DNA of 64,000 nt from Mesorhabditis belari (Eukaryota; Nematoda; Chromadorea; Rhabditida; Rhabditidae): NCBI GenBank assembly GCA_958450365.1, contig CAUEEP010000258.1, forward strand, positions 18,088 to 82,087, in the 5' to 3' direction. The notes below the pieces were generated by a model. It was not told the origin of the DNA and made no database searches. It saw nothing but the letters and a program-made list of their open reading frames with translations. The translations under genes were made by a program, and so were the position numbers. Positions 21,391 to 32,573 of the stretch are shown here, piece after piece; position 1 is the first letter of the stretch; each line of letters starts with the position of its first letter.

Positions 21391-22813
21391 TTTAATAGTC
21401 TTCAAATCTGAATTAGATAATATAAGTCGAACACAACACCGACTCAATGGAATGGAAATGGAATGGCTCGACCTTTTCTCTCTTTAGCACTCTCTTTTCA
21501 AGTTGCTCTTCAGATTAGCGATTTCAGACTCAACATTTCCTACGAAGTCGATCTGCCATGGATGTACTATTGCGATCTCAGCAAGGCCATCTTCGCTGAT
21601 GGAATCTTGGCCGTCTCAGCCATTGTTCTCGAGGTGCTCGGCATTTTTTTTTTCCTATTTGCAGCCACTGTCTATCGGACACTTTATCCAATCGCGAATC
21701 TTAGCCAGAAAACAAGGGAAATGCAACAATATTTCACACTCATGTTCTTCTTACAGTTTTGGAATGTTTAGAGAGATAAAGAGATTCGTTAACATTTAAG
21801 AAAATAATCAATGCATTGTTTTCCTTTTAGATGGATCTGATTGTTGGCGTGCCCGGGTTGCTCAAAGGCCTTATCATCATTGATTGGGTGAGCGGCTATT
21901 TTACCGCAAAGGATTAGTTTTAGAAATTGCGATACCCAAATCTGGGCGTATGTTGAACATCTTGATACTTTTCTAGGTTCTATTGAACTTTTTTTTCAGA
22001 ATAAAGAGTATTTCTGAAAAAGGTTGATCGCGAACTGAACCGATTGATCTTTTCAAAGCGATCCAAACCTATCCAATCCGCTAGATGAACTTTTATCTCG
22101 CTCTCCTGTAATAAATAGACCGAAATTTTACCATGTCAGCATGACATCGTAGAGGCTATGAGAAAAATGTGGAATGTTCGAAAATGCAAATATGCCATAA
22201 ACATACCGTAAATGCTGTTCATTGGACCCCATTCCTCTAATCGTACCTCATCCTAAAGGGAGAGGGAAAAATAATACCTCACTCTAATAATAATCACTTC
22301 TAATAGTACCCCATCCCTCTCTAATAATACTCCCACCTAAAGCGTAATTACAAACAACACTTTTAAAGCGGAAAATTTTCATGTATTAGGTTGTCCGGAA
22401 ATAAATGAGCGTTTTGTATTGTTTATTATTTGGGCACATTTTCCTCAATAAAGTATGCTCTGTACCTTGTAATGTTATATACCATTAGAAATATTGTTAT
22501 ATTAGAAAGCTGAGTTCGTGCTCTCTTTAACCATACTTTTAAATTTTGTTGAAAATAATATTTTTGGGAATTTTTTGAAAACGCGCAAAAATTAAATTTT
22601 CCTCGTTTACTTACTAATTTTGATTTTTTTCAGATATGGATCTCGATAGGAGATCGCTCGATGCATTTGAGGAATACCGTGCTCATTACAATCACGAATA
22701 ACTCATGGAATTCTTCAAAAAATCGCCAGATCAACGAGCCGAACAAGCTGCCAATGGGAACTCGGTCAACGCCGAGGCTGAAGGATCTTCATGTGAAGAC
22801 CGAATACTTGTAA
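21123..22813 (+). pseudogene. Multi-pass membrane protein gene (four-TM, claudin/Clc-like?), probably damaged
   Basis: Proposed exons 21123-21192, 21283-21378, 21503-21765, 21831-21887 and 22634-22813, with phases agreeing at every junction, for about 221 aa. Hydrophobic segments: residues about 15-33 (AYFIGLLIC then VVMVLL), about 85-115 (ILAVSAIVLEVLGIFFFLFA), and about 130-165 (YFTLMFFLQFW, VPGLLKGLIIIDW). The first loop has Cys and DLPWMYYC, loosely claudin-like; a serpentine receptor fragment is the alternative. Damage: the exon 2 acceptor, AG in the sister copy at 23247, is AA here. In the last exon another frame (MDLDRRSLDAFEEYRAHYNH, then a stop, then MEFFKKSPDQRAEQAANGNS) looks more like a real cytoplasmic tail, which suggests a further frameshift plus a stop. 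Intron 4 carries a mariner-type terminus at 22386. Confidence 0.5.
22386..22425 (+). mobile_element. Solo mariner-type terminus
   Basis: TTAGGTTGTCCGGAAATAAA after TA (22384-22385) matches the typical start of nematode mariner inverted repeats. I see no matching opposite end within 1 kb, so this is a truncated element. Confidence 0.5.
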
Positions 22814-22980
22814 CGCTCTTTCGGTGGACTCGGATGTGAATGATCGTGGCAGCTGTTTGAAAGGTACAATAGCTGGTTTTTTATTTGATGACATCTTTCA
22901 ATCTTTTGATTTTTATCCATTTGCATTTGGCGGCGCATCAGAATCACCTGCGTTGGACGAGAGAAATAAGCGATTCGCAG

Positions 22981-23146
22981 TTATTTCCTCAAAGACTTCC
23001 AAGAAAGTTCACTTGTCCATTTGACAACTTATCGATTGATGGCTTATTTTCCGAGTCCCAAGCATCGACAATTTCTCGCCTATGCCTACAGGATCTCATT
23101 CGCCGTCTCGACTTTATTCTTCATTTTTAGTTATTTGTTATGTTAA
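22981..23146 (+). pseudogene. Terminal exon of a membrane protein, truncated copy
   Basis: After a CGCAG acceptor the frame reads YFLKDFQESSLVHLTTYRLM, continues through the hydrophobic YAYRISFAVSTLFFIF and runs into unrelated sequence. It is an inverted copy of 24092-24260. There the last residues are FILAPYMLL and a stop; here that tail is lost at the duplication junction, so this copy is the derived one. Confidence 0.5.
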
Positions 23147-23155
23147 GTTATTTGT

Positions 23156-23415
23156 CTAAAGCTCTTCAACCTTTCGACCGACCAGTATCTGATTTGAAGT
23201 GCAGACATTCGATACGTACCAATCGCGTAACAGCACCATTTCGACGGCTGTCAAAAAAACGAAGACAAGGGAATGAGAAGAAATGATTTGCCATTCATAA
23301 TGCGCGAACTTGGGGTCGAAATAAGTCAGTCGACGAAAGTCACACCGCAGATCAGCAGACCGATGAAGTAGGCTTTTTGAAAGAGATGAATTTTCGCTTC
23401 TAGATTTTGATTCAT
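23156..23415 (-). pseudogene. 5' part of the four-TM gene, truncated copy
   Basis: Exons 23415-23346 and 23247-23156 (minus) encode MNQNLEAKIHLFQKAYFIGL and then AVEMVLLRDWYVSNVCTSNQ. The intron has a good TTTTTTTGACAG acceptor, which supports the two-exon reading of the plus-strand copy. The frame ends at a TAG directly at the duplication breakpoint (about 23160), so all downstream exons are missing. Confidence 0.55.
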
Positions 23416-24005
23416 CGCCTAGTTCCCCAATATAACCGGAAAAAACCAAAAAGCAGCTTGAGCTCTGATGGATTTAAGGAATAAAGGACCTTCAAGTTTT
23501 GAAAGGATTACCAAGTGCCAATATTTACCATTGTTAAGGAAATCATAATGATCCCTAGAATTCGACTTGGTTTGCCTTGTTTGCTTGATTAGATTTGGAC
23601 TCAATAAATATGCTGATCTCGAAAAGTGACAGTACAGCATGACAGTATGACAGATACGGCAATCACTGACGAGGATCAAGTAAAAAATCCGATTCCGTCG
23701 AGCGAGTGCGTTTCGATGAGCACGGCGGATGGCTTGGCAAGAGGGACACGAAGAAATCGCTCAGATCAATCTGGAGGTTCGGAAATTTTGATTAGCGGAG
23801 ACCTTTACCTGCTTGTGCTCTTTAGGAGAGGCAAAGAATTTGCCCATTTTTATACTTCTAAATATCGTAATTCCAAATGTCTCTGATCTTCATCATAACG
23901 ACTACCTACTTACTTCAGCCAGATCTGCTCTTCTAGATTCAAATCGAATTGTAATCAAGCCTGATTTGATCTCAGGCCTAATTTTATCTTTTTCCCTGTT
24001 AATTC
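23160..24005 (-). repeat. Inverted duplication, right arm
   Basis: Reverse-complement partner of 20411-21390. A separate inverted pair (22925-23128 against 24110-24296) flanks it, so the whole 20.4-24.3 kb interval has a nested palindromic organisation. Confidence 0.9.
23647..23800 (+). CDS. Possible N-terminal exon of an unknown protein, divergent from the four-TM gene
   Basis: Starts MTDTAITDEDQVKNPIPSSE and stays open and hydrophilic through GTRRNRSDQSGG. The left-arm copy (minus strand, about 20869-20740) keeps the same start but runs into a stop after about 32 residues. No donor site or second exon could be fixed. The start sites of this frame and of the four-TM gene face away from each other across about 230 bp in both arms, as with a shared promoter. 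Confidence 0.3.
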
Positions 24006-24091
24006 CATTACTCTTGTCGGAATTTCGCAAATCTCAAACGACCAATTGGACGGTAATCAGGGTTTTGTAGGTTTTGCCAGCATCCGACTAG

Positions 24092-24260
24092 CTAGAGCAA
24101 CATATAGGGAGCCAAAATGAAGTATAAAGTCGAGACGGCGAATGAGATCCTGTAGGCATAGGCGAGAAATTGTCGATACTTAGGACTCAGAAAATAAGCT
24201 ATCAATCGATAAGTTGTCAAATGGACAAGTGAACTTTCTTGGAAGTCTTTGAGGAAATAA
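24092..24260 (-). CDS. C-terminal exon of a membrane protein, unknown family
   Basis: From an AG acceptor at 24261-24262, the frame encodes YFLKDFQESSLVHLTTYRLI and then one hydrophobic segment (YAYRISFAVSTLYFILAPYM) before LL and a TAG: 55 residues. The same exon, with its end lost, lies inverted at 22981-23146. Conserved phase and reading frame in the two copies argue for real coding sequence. Upstream exons were not identified. Confidence 0.45.
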
Positions 24261-24729
24261 CTGCGAATTGTTTGTTTCTCTCATCCAACGCAGGTGATTC
24301 TAACGAGCCGACAAATGCAATTAAAGAAAAGATCTCCGATCGAAAGACTAGCCTTTCGATCGGCTGTCATTTTTTCATAGGGCCAGATGGGGCCAGTCTT
24401 GTGGAGAGATTTGTGGTCAAGGCTTTGAGTGGGCCCACTACGGGCATTCTTCTCTAAATTCAGCTCAGAGAAAGGCGGTCAAATAGGTGCAAAGATTCAG
24501 CAAAAATTGTCAAAAATGATCAGTCGATTAAAGTTTTTGCTCTCTTATTTGATGCATTTTTATGGGATTCAAAATATCAGTTTTTTTTATCATTTTTCAA
24601 CCTCTACCCTTTTCTTTTAGATGTTGCGGAAAATCATACATCCACTTGAACTCTCGAGATTCTTTCTCCCAGAAAGTAAAACCCTTTGCCAAAACTCGTC
24701 GACAGACACAAACATTCACAAAAATTGCA

Positions 24730-26480
24730 TATATAATGAGCATCTCAAGCTAAGCCAAGGCAAAAGTCAAGCTAAGACTGTATCCTGATCTTGGGCTAAC
24801 TAACGAAAACGATTTTGATTCTAATTCTTTCGAACTAGGCCTAAAAAAAGATCAGGTTTGAACTAAAGCTGACTTCTGACCTTTTGCGGCAGTCAAAAAG
24901 CTACCTAATCTCTGCCTAACCAGTTTTGGAAAAATCATTTTAGAAAAGAGAATGAAGAATTCGATTGGAAATATTCATTTTTATTGAGCCGGCAACGCCT
25001 TCTATTCCTGCTATGGTTCCTTGGTTGTCGATGTCTACAATGTGCCAGCTTTTTTTGGCTTGAGCCTATAAACCTATAGCCTATAGCAATGCTTGTGAAA
25101 TCTCAACCCATTTCCGCTCGCTCACCCGAGGAACTTCGCAAATGTTTGAGCGGAAACGATGGTCGGCAGATCATCAACTTTTGTTTTCAAGGAATGTCTA
25201 CAAATTGCCAGCTTTTTTTGGCTCATTTATCAACCTCTACCCTTTTCTTTGAGATCTTGCGGAAAATCATAAATTCACTTGAATCCTCGGGATTCTTTCT
25301 CCCAGAAAGTGAAACCCTTTACCAAAACTCGTCGACAGACACAAACATTCACAAAAATGTGAATTTCGAGATTTGAAATTTAAGCTTTTCACAAATTTCT
25401 TCGAAAAATCCAATCCTTTTTGTGCGTTTTGCTATTCTCGGAAACAAACATCCTCCAGAAAACCTTCAAAAAAAGGATTATCTCCCATAGATTTTTGCGT
25501 CCCTTCCCCACTTTTTTTTACCCATTTGCTCTTTTGATTCAATTAATGAAAGGGTAAATTTATTTTGGATCCAAAAATTGAATGGACCCAAATCCTAGAC
25601 TTTATTGAAAAAATTTCATTTTAAAAAATCCCTCGTTGAAAGGAGGGGGTTGCCGCATTTTTTGTACTCAATTTCCGATTGATAACGGGATTGGTGAGTT
25701 TTTTTTCTGAACCTGATTTGATCTTAATGCTGGTTGACAGTTATTTTTTTTGAGCGTTGGAAGCACACCTGTCAAAACTGATAAGGCAAAAAGTAGTGTA
25801 AAGGTTGATTTTTTGCTGGAGCTAAGTCAGTTTTGGTCTAAATCTCTCTAAGCTTTAAGATGAAAATCAACAACAAATTTTTGGTCTCGATCATAGCTTT
25901 GAGAAGCTGAACGAATAGTAAAAGCAAAAGAAGTTGTTTAGACTGGAATTGTGGTGAGAATCAGCAATAGAATCAGTGTTAGATCTGATTCGATGAGTTG
26001 GGATTGTTTGAGAAAGATTGCAGCACTAACTTCAAAAATTATTCTTAGTTTGTAAACAAAAAGCAAAAGATCTTTGCGCAGTCCGGGAATCGAACCCGGG
26101 TCGCCCGCGTGGCAGGCGAGCATTCTACCACTGAACCAACTGCGCTTATGATAGGGCGGCAAAAGGGAAGGTTTTGTGAGATTGGGAGCTGTTTTGTGGC
26201 CGATAAAGGAAACTTTATGTTGTAACAATTTTGTATTTTAAAGTGAAAATTTAGGGATTTCTTCAAAAGTCTCATTTCCCCCAAATTCACCAGTACTTTT
26301 TGGGTCCAGAGAACACAAAAAAGTGTCAGCATCGTGGCAGAAATCAAGGCTTACTTAATCAAAAGCCCTTCATAAAACCGAGTTCCAGGAAAGGTCGAAT
26401 CAGACCGAAAAAATGGTGATAAGAGATCAATCGAGTTGTCACACGGCAAAGTGGAGACAATCAAAGTCTGGGCATATTTG
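24730..26480. repeat. Segmental duplication, unit 2
   Basis: Colinear with 16968-18460 (see that entry), including the tRNA-Gly. Extra material at 25045-25230 includes an open frame, MLVKSQPISARSPEELRKCL, that may be a captured exon. The segment CAACCTCTACCCTTTTCTTT and the next 130 bp appear at 24598, 25229 and, in unit 1, at 17310. Confidence 0.85.
26075..26145 (-). tRNA. tRNA-Gly(GCC), copy 2
   Basis: Identical over its 71 nt to the copy at 18026-18096: anticodon GCC, intact A and B boxes. It belongs to duplication unit 2. Confidence 0.95.
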
Positions 26481-27129
26481 CGGGCTTGGTGAAAGAAATG
26501 CAAAAGAGTTCTCAGCTTTTAGAGGCGACACAAATGAACAAGTTTAAGAGAGGATTTTGAGAAAGCCTGTTGCTTTTCCTGAATACATTCTATGCAACAA
26601 CAACTCGAAAACTCAATTGTGTTACTTATTAGTGTAAAGAATTGTACTCTATCTTCAAATAAACAGGTTCAATGCATATGAAATCTCATGCAAATAATCC
26701 ATGTAAATTTCTCCACCTGTTTGCTGTAATTTCCATTTGATTAGAAAGAAAGGTGAGAATCTTAAGCTCTTTTTATTTGACACGAAATGTTAGAGAAACT
26801 TTTCTTTTCGATCATTGGAGTCAACTCAAATTTGATGTTCTTTTATTCTAAGTTCTATTAATTCAAGGGTTTTTTTTTTTAATCAACATGATTCTATTCA
26901 AAAAGATTTCAGCGAATTTTTATCAATATTTTTTTTTTTGAGTTTTTAAAATAAAGCCTCGGATTAGCTTTTTATTGAAAACGCGCATGAAAAAATATTA
27001 CAATTTTTCAAAAAATGAAAAACCCCTCGTTACCTCTTTTTTTTGTAGAAAATTCCCGATTTTTTCGACAGTTGAAAATTTTGGTCAAAAAGCTGATTAA
27101 TTGCATAATTTTTCAAAAAAAAAAAAAAT
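26481..27129. other. AT-rich spacer
   Basis: No gene is supported. Poly-T tracts near 26870 and 26930. Confidence 0.45.
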
Positions 27130-27310
27130 TGTTTTTGCATTGGAAGGGAATTCAGTTAAACGGCTGAATATCTTTAAAAAGTGTCGTATATAATGCGCGG
27201 CTCGTCATTTTTGCGTCATTTTTTTTGCAATAATTTTTGCTAAAAGTACGGTAATTTTTTATCCAAGTGTGCGTTTTAAAAAACGCATTACTCGCGAGGA
27301 GCACACTCTA
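27130..27310. mobile_element. GAGTGTG-family element, right end only
   Basis: Matches the right ~180 bp of the elements at 11161, 11950 and 50364 (TTTAAAAAGTGTCGTATATA ... GCGTTTTAAAAAACGC, ATTACTCGCGAGGAGCACAC, then TCTA). The left end is missing, replaced by an A/T run. Confidence 0.75.
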
Positions 27311-28075
27311 CCAAAAATGATACAATATCGAATCGTTAATCGAAGTTTAAATTGTATAGATTAGGTTGGAAAGAAAATTTGACAAAAGTTCTCGAAAAAG
27401 GTTTGAAAAAAAAAAGAAAAAAAAAAATATAGTCGAGTTTAACAAAAAATCTGGGAAGAATTGATGGCTTGGCTTTTGAGAAATCACTGTGCAAACTTTT
27501 TCTACGACTTTTCAATGAACTCGCTAGATTTTATAAATCAACTACTTCCAAAGTGATCCGAGCAACCCCATCGCTCGATACTTTCACTGGCTGCTCGCGG
27601 TGAAGCTAAATAAGCATACTTTTCATTCTCGGGTAAGGATATTGATGGCTTAAAGCATTAAGGGTTTTTACAAGGGAATGACCCCAATTTTCTTGCCAAC
27701 TAAATAGATTGTTGAATAAAGCAGAGTACAGAAGGCTGGATCTAAATTGTGTAGAACGTTTTGTTTTGTTCAAAAAAAAAAGTCCGTTTGTGCTTTGCTC
27801 ACTTTTGTTTTTGCGATTTAAAATCAATTATTGCGCAAGATTTTGAGTGAAAAGTCAGCAAAGATCACAAATTTCGTATAATCTTTACATGGTTACTGAA
27901 GTGTTTCTTTTAAGTTAATGATTTGTTCTAGCTTTGTATTGGGTTACTGTAGAATAGACTAGATAACTCACGGGCTACGGTATCCACGCTTTCAACCTCC
28001 TATCTGTTCGACGAAGTTTGCAAGGGAATTTTGGGGTTAAAGACATGCTTACCTAAGTTGTTTGATCATTTGTAT
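27311..28075. other. AT-rich spacer
   Basis: No supported gene; several poly-A runs. Confidence 0.45.
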
Positions 28076-28078
28076 ATA

Positions 28079-28386
28079 ACGGCATTGTACTGGCATTGTA
28101 CTGACATTGTACTGGCATTGTACTGGCATTGTACTGACATTGTACTGACATTGTACTGCGCATTGTACTGCACATTGTATTGGCATTGTACTGCGCATTG
28201 TAGTGGCATTGTACTGCACATTGTACTGCGCATTGTACTGGCATTGTACTGGCATTGTACTGGCATTGTACTGGCATTGTACTGACATTGTACTGGCATT
28301 GTACTGGCATTGTACTACGTATTGTACTGGCATTGTACTGCGCATTGTACTGCGCTATGTACTGGCATTGTATTGTACGGTATTGT
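28079..28386. repeat. Minisatellite, 12-bp unit (GGCATTGTACTG)
   Basis: About 25 copies of GGCATTGTACTG with CGCATTGTACTG and GACATTGTACTG variants. Because the unit is 12 bp, all three frames of both strands stay open, which explains several long repetitive open frames here. I treat none of them as genes. Confidence 0.95.
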
Positions 28387-28389
28387 AAC

Positions 28390-29580
28390 GGCATTAGTCA
28401 ATTCTTTGACTGCTCAACTTGTTCAAATTTCTCCAAAAAAATTACTTCAAATTGTGACGTGGCTTTGAGCTCGAGTTCTTCAAACGGATCTTCAAACGGA
28501 GATCTTTTCCATCATTGAATCCTCTCAACAATCATATTATTCAATTTCACGTTTCTTGATCGCTAGACTAAAAATAGTGTTCACGATAAATTTCACAAAG
28601 AAATCCGCAGCGTGAAAGAGAAAGATTTTCACACAATCTCTTCATTGGTTTCTTCCATTCAGCCACCCAGAAATAAATCGAGAAAAACGAGCATTTTGTA
28701 GTCAATCATCTGCAGGAAATTTTCTACACAAAAAAAGTTGTTTACTTGAAAAGTTCTCATCTTTATTTCATCTTTATTTTATTTCATTTTATTTCTTTTT
28801 TTTTTCTTTTTTTTTTCTAAACAATTTGTACGAGAGTTGATTTTCGAAGCGCTTTTCTCAAATTTCTCAAATTGAATCGAATCGTCTAGGGGATTTTTCA
28901 CAAAACGCGTGACTTCTTCACTACAGATATCTCAACTTTTCTTTTCCATTTATGCAATATGTTTGTTTACCCAATTAGTTGAATCTTTTTCGAAAAGGGA
29001 GGATTTAAAAGGATTTTTGCGATCAAAGATAGATTTTTGAGGGGAAAAAAAAGACAAAATTAGACCCACATCTCGTTGTTTATTTGAGCAAAAAGTTGTA
29101 CAGTTGTGTAAAAAAAAAACTTTTGATAAAGCTTTTGATAAGCTTTTGATAAAATTAAGTACAAGGTATTAGGTTTGATTGGAAAAAAAGAGTTGATAAG
29201 ATTAAAGTAGAGCAATTGACTTTCTATGATTTACTAATTTAATGTTTTGTTAGAAAGTTGAGGCTGAAAATTATCTTCTTGAAAGTTTGCGAAGAAGCTT
29301 GGCCTTGACAAGACTTGAAAACTTTTTCTGAGCACATGTGACTTGGCTACCGTCACTCGTAGCTCGTAACACAATAGGAAATGTTACAATAGTTTATACT
29401 TAGGTTACTGTAACAGTAATCGTAAAGATTCCTTTAACATTTAAGGCTCAGCGCCTAATCAGTCAAAGACGGAGTCAAACCTCTAGTAGATCTTCATGTC
29501 TATTGTTGCAGTGTCCCAACTAGAAGCTACTTAAGTTATTGTAACATTAATAATTTTAGTTACAGTAGCCTAGCTTGGAA
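28390..29580. other. AT-rich spacer
   Basis: TTTATTTCATTTTATTTC repeats near 28760-28800 and TTTTGATAAAGC repeats near 29120-29150. No gene is seen. Confidence 0.45.
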
Positions 29581-29591
29581 GCCGTAGCTGA

Positions 29592-29648
29592 TCGTACCGT
29601 ATCGTACAGTATCGTACCGTATCGTACAGTATCGTACCGTATCGTGCC
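29592..29648. repeat. Short tandem array CGTACCGTATCGTACAGTAT
   Basis: Nearly three copies of a 20-bp unit that is itself two diverged 10-bp halves. Confidence 0.85.
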
Positions 29649-29750
29649 TCTTATCGCTTATCGTACGACTCCGAACTTACAGGAGCCATCCAGCTTGGCT
29701 TTATGTCCAACATGTTTCACAAAAGCTCCCTTTTTGTGGACTGATCTCAA

Positions 29751-29821
29751 GCGCAGTTGGTTCAGTGGTAGAGTGCTCGCCTGCCACGCGGGCGACCCGG
29801 GTTCGATTCCCGGACTGCGCA
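29751..29821 (+). tRNA. tRNA-Gly(GCC), copy 3
   Basis: 71 nt, the same mature sequence as the other two except GAGTGCTCGC in place of GAATGCTCGC at the end of the D-arm (T-to-C type change in the complement). It is in the opposite orientation. The 3' flank (AAAGATCTTTTGCTTTTT and the block ending at about 30000) is also shared with unit 2, so the flank was duplicated with the gene. Confidence 0.95.
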
Positions 29822-29829
29822 AAGATCTT

Positions 29830-30968
29830 TTGCCTTTTTTAAAAACTAGAATGATTTTTGGAGCTGCAATCCTTCTCAAGCCCCACCTTATCAAATCAAA
29901 GATTCTTTTGCTAATTCTCAGCAAAATTCAAGTCTAGGCAACTTCTTTTGCTTTTCCTATTCGTTCAGCTTCTCAAAGCTATGAGCTAGACCAAAAATTT
30001 GCTCTTGCTGAATGCAAGGGATGGGTAAAACCCAGAATTAGCCAAGTCAGCCAAAAGCCAAGCGTTACTCTATAACATTTAACTGGGTTAGGGTTCCGGT
30101 ATCTAGGACAAGCTTTACAATGTTTGACTTGGTTTGGTCTGGAAAATCAGCTATCTGTTAACGCGTGGATCTGTTGGCTTGACTTGGCTCTCTGAAAAGG
30201 TTCTGTTGAACTGGTTGTCTCATTTCTGGTTTGATTTTTTTCGTTTTAGAACATTCCTGGCAAAGGCTGTGTACAAGTAAAGGCATAAAAGAAGAAGTTG
30301 TTATCAGAAAACTTCACATTCTCTCATTCTTAAAATTTCCCTGTGCCCAATTTATTTTGGATTAGTGTGAGTAGAAACACCAAAGAGCTTTCCGCGAAAA
30401 AGTTCAAAATTTTCGCAAGCTTTCTCCGAATGAAAAAGTCAGAATAGTGCAAAATTCATCTTTCAGAATGATTTCTATTCACGAAAAATCTTTCGAAACC
30501 CACAGATTTCCATTTAATCCGAAATTTAGATAATAATTTTTTTATCGTTTTTTCGCTCTTCCGGTCACTCGATTTCTGAGCTCAATTTAGGTTTCTAAAA
30601 AAAAAAATAAATGAAACTACGGTAATCCGGATTAAATTCATTTGATTGAAATCTTCTTTTGATTAAAAGTTGAATGAAAGTGTTCACTTTGTTTCTTTTC
30701 GATCAACCGTTCCTTTTGATTGGACTTCTTGATTGGAAAAGTTGGAAATTCATTCAACAACGAACAAATGAAGAACTCATTTCTTGCATAACAAGCAAAA
30801 ACAAAATCTTGATTAAGTTGATTTGCCTTTAGCTTTTGTAGAAATTACGAGAGTAGACAAGTTCTTTAGAGCGTATTGTAGGATTTCTGCTTACGGGAGT
30901 AGACAAGTTCTTTAGAGTGTGCTCTGTGTCGAAAGATATCTTTTCTTTTGCACTCAATTTTCTCATCC
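29830..30968. other. Spacer with inverted partial copy of the duplication unit
   Basis: 29822-30000 matches the reverse complement of about 25890-26070 (AAAGCTATGAGCTAGACCAA region). Beyond it there is no supported gene. GGGAGTAGACAAGTTCTTTA near 30895 repeats at 30850. Confidence 0.5.
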
Positions 30969-30970
30969 TA

Positions 30971-31490
30971 TTGGGTTGGGGAGAATGAGTCGGCGCGAAA
31001 CTTTAAAGGGACTTTTTGCACACATAAAGCCTTCTTTAAACATACGTTTGGTTTCATCAAAAGGATCCACTATTTCTCTACAAAATCACTTTTGAGAGAT
31101 TCCACAAAGCTTTTCTTTCGTCGAGTTTATGAACTTCCAAACGCAGCTGGTTAAAATGGCAAAGAGTCCGACTCATCATTTGAACAGTTTCTTTCACATA
31201 AACCTTCTTTGGTGTTTATATAAAAAAGATAGAGCACATTCAATTACTTAAGTTGCCAAATTTGCAGGAAGATCCCACCAATGGTTTTTTCTAGATCACA
31301 GTTTGTAGTTTTTGTGAAAAAATGGCTTTTTCTTGAGCGGAGGCGCTGTTTGAATTTTCTTTTAAATGTGATTTTGTAGAGAATTAGTTAACCATTCTAC
31401 TCATATCAAACGCATATTATTTGACGAAGTCGAATTGAAGTTTTAGACATTTTTTTCATTTTCGGCGCCGACTCATTCTCCCCAACCCAA
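30971..31490. mobile_element. 520-bp mariner-like MITE, copy B
   Basis: Same ends and length as copy A, with TA at 30969-30970 and 31491-31492. It differs from copy A at only a handful of positions (GGCGCGAAAC for GGCGCCAAAC near the left end; TTAGTTAACC for TTAGTCAACC). Copy E shares both variants. Confidence 0.9.
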
Positions 31491-31492
31491 TA

Positions 31493-32570
31493 CAATTGAG
31501 CATACTAGAAAAGTTTTCTAGAAAAAGTTTCGACAACAGAAAACAAAGTTGAAAGAAAAAATACTATCAAAACAGTTTTAGTTAACAGCTTTAGCTAATT
31601 AGAGATAAGTTTTGCTTTGTTGAGCTCCCGTTATTGGAGTCTTAGTTAAGCTCAACTTCCAGATAAAGTTTGTTAAAGGAAAAACCAGATTTCTTCAATG
31701 AAAAACGCTTACAGTAGAGTATTTGATGCTTACAATTAGACTAAACTAGATTAGATTAGTTTTTTAAACAATCATTCAATCAAGGCTTTGAATTTTACTC
31801 AATAATAACTTATCTCGATTTGTATTTGCCCTTCCCCAACACATTTCTTCGATTTTTTGATATTCAAAAGTCAAAAATTGATATCAATTTAGAATAAACA
31901 GTAATCAATTCAAAGCTTTACCTTTCCAGCTTTACCTTACCAGCTTTACCTTTCCAGCTTTACCTTAGCCTTTTCAAGGCAAAAAAAACGTCACTCCATT
32001 TTTCCACTGAGAGAATATTTATTCTTCGGCTAAGCAAGTGAAATTTGTATGATTCCTACTGAAATTCGAGTCGGCTAGTCGGCTAGAGAAAGTTTTTTCC
32101 GAAAAGTTTTCTCCTTTCCAAACTTTTCCCATCAATTCGTTGTGGATTAAAAGTTCAAAAAACAGAAATTCACAAACAAAAAAGTATGCCGAAGTTTGGT
32201 CTGGATTAGTTTTGGTATTTTTTCAAAATGACACTATTTTGGTGTCAAAATCAGAGTTGAACGTTGGGGAATTTTTAAAATGAACTTTTTAGATCAATTT
32301 TTCTATTAACACATTAATCTATTATGCAAAGATTACACAAAAATTACACAAAAAAAAAATTAATCCCAAAATGTAGGCGTTTTTCTTTTGAGTTTGAACG
32401 GAGCAGGGGTTTCACGGGTGGACAGAATTCTTTTCATTCATCAAAGATTATTTCATTTTCTTTTTAGATTAATGATCTGAATGAATGAGATTTTGAAAGA
32501 ATTGATAATTAATGAATGAAAGTTATAAAGTTATATTTGATACTGTTATAAAGCAATGTTCAAAGTAATA
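31493..32570. other. AT-rich spacer
   Basis: A short CAGCTTTACCTTTC tandem lies at 31915-31965. No gene is supported. Confidence 0.45.
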
Positions 32571-32573
32571 CTA

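Noticed and set aside
28031..28520. Long open frames on both strands rich in Tyr, Trp, His, Cys or Gln
   Set aside because: They are translations of the 12-bp minisatellite, open in all frames because the unit length is a multiple of 3.
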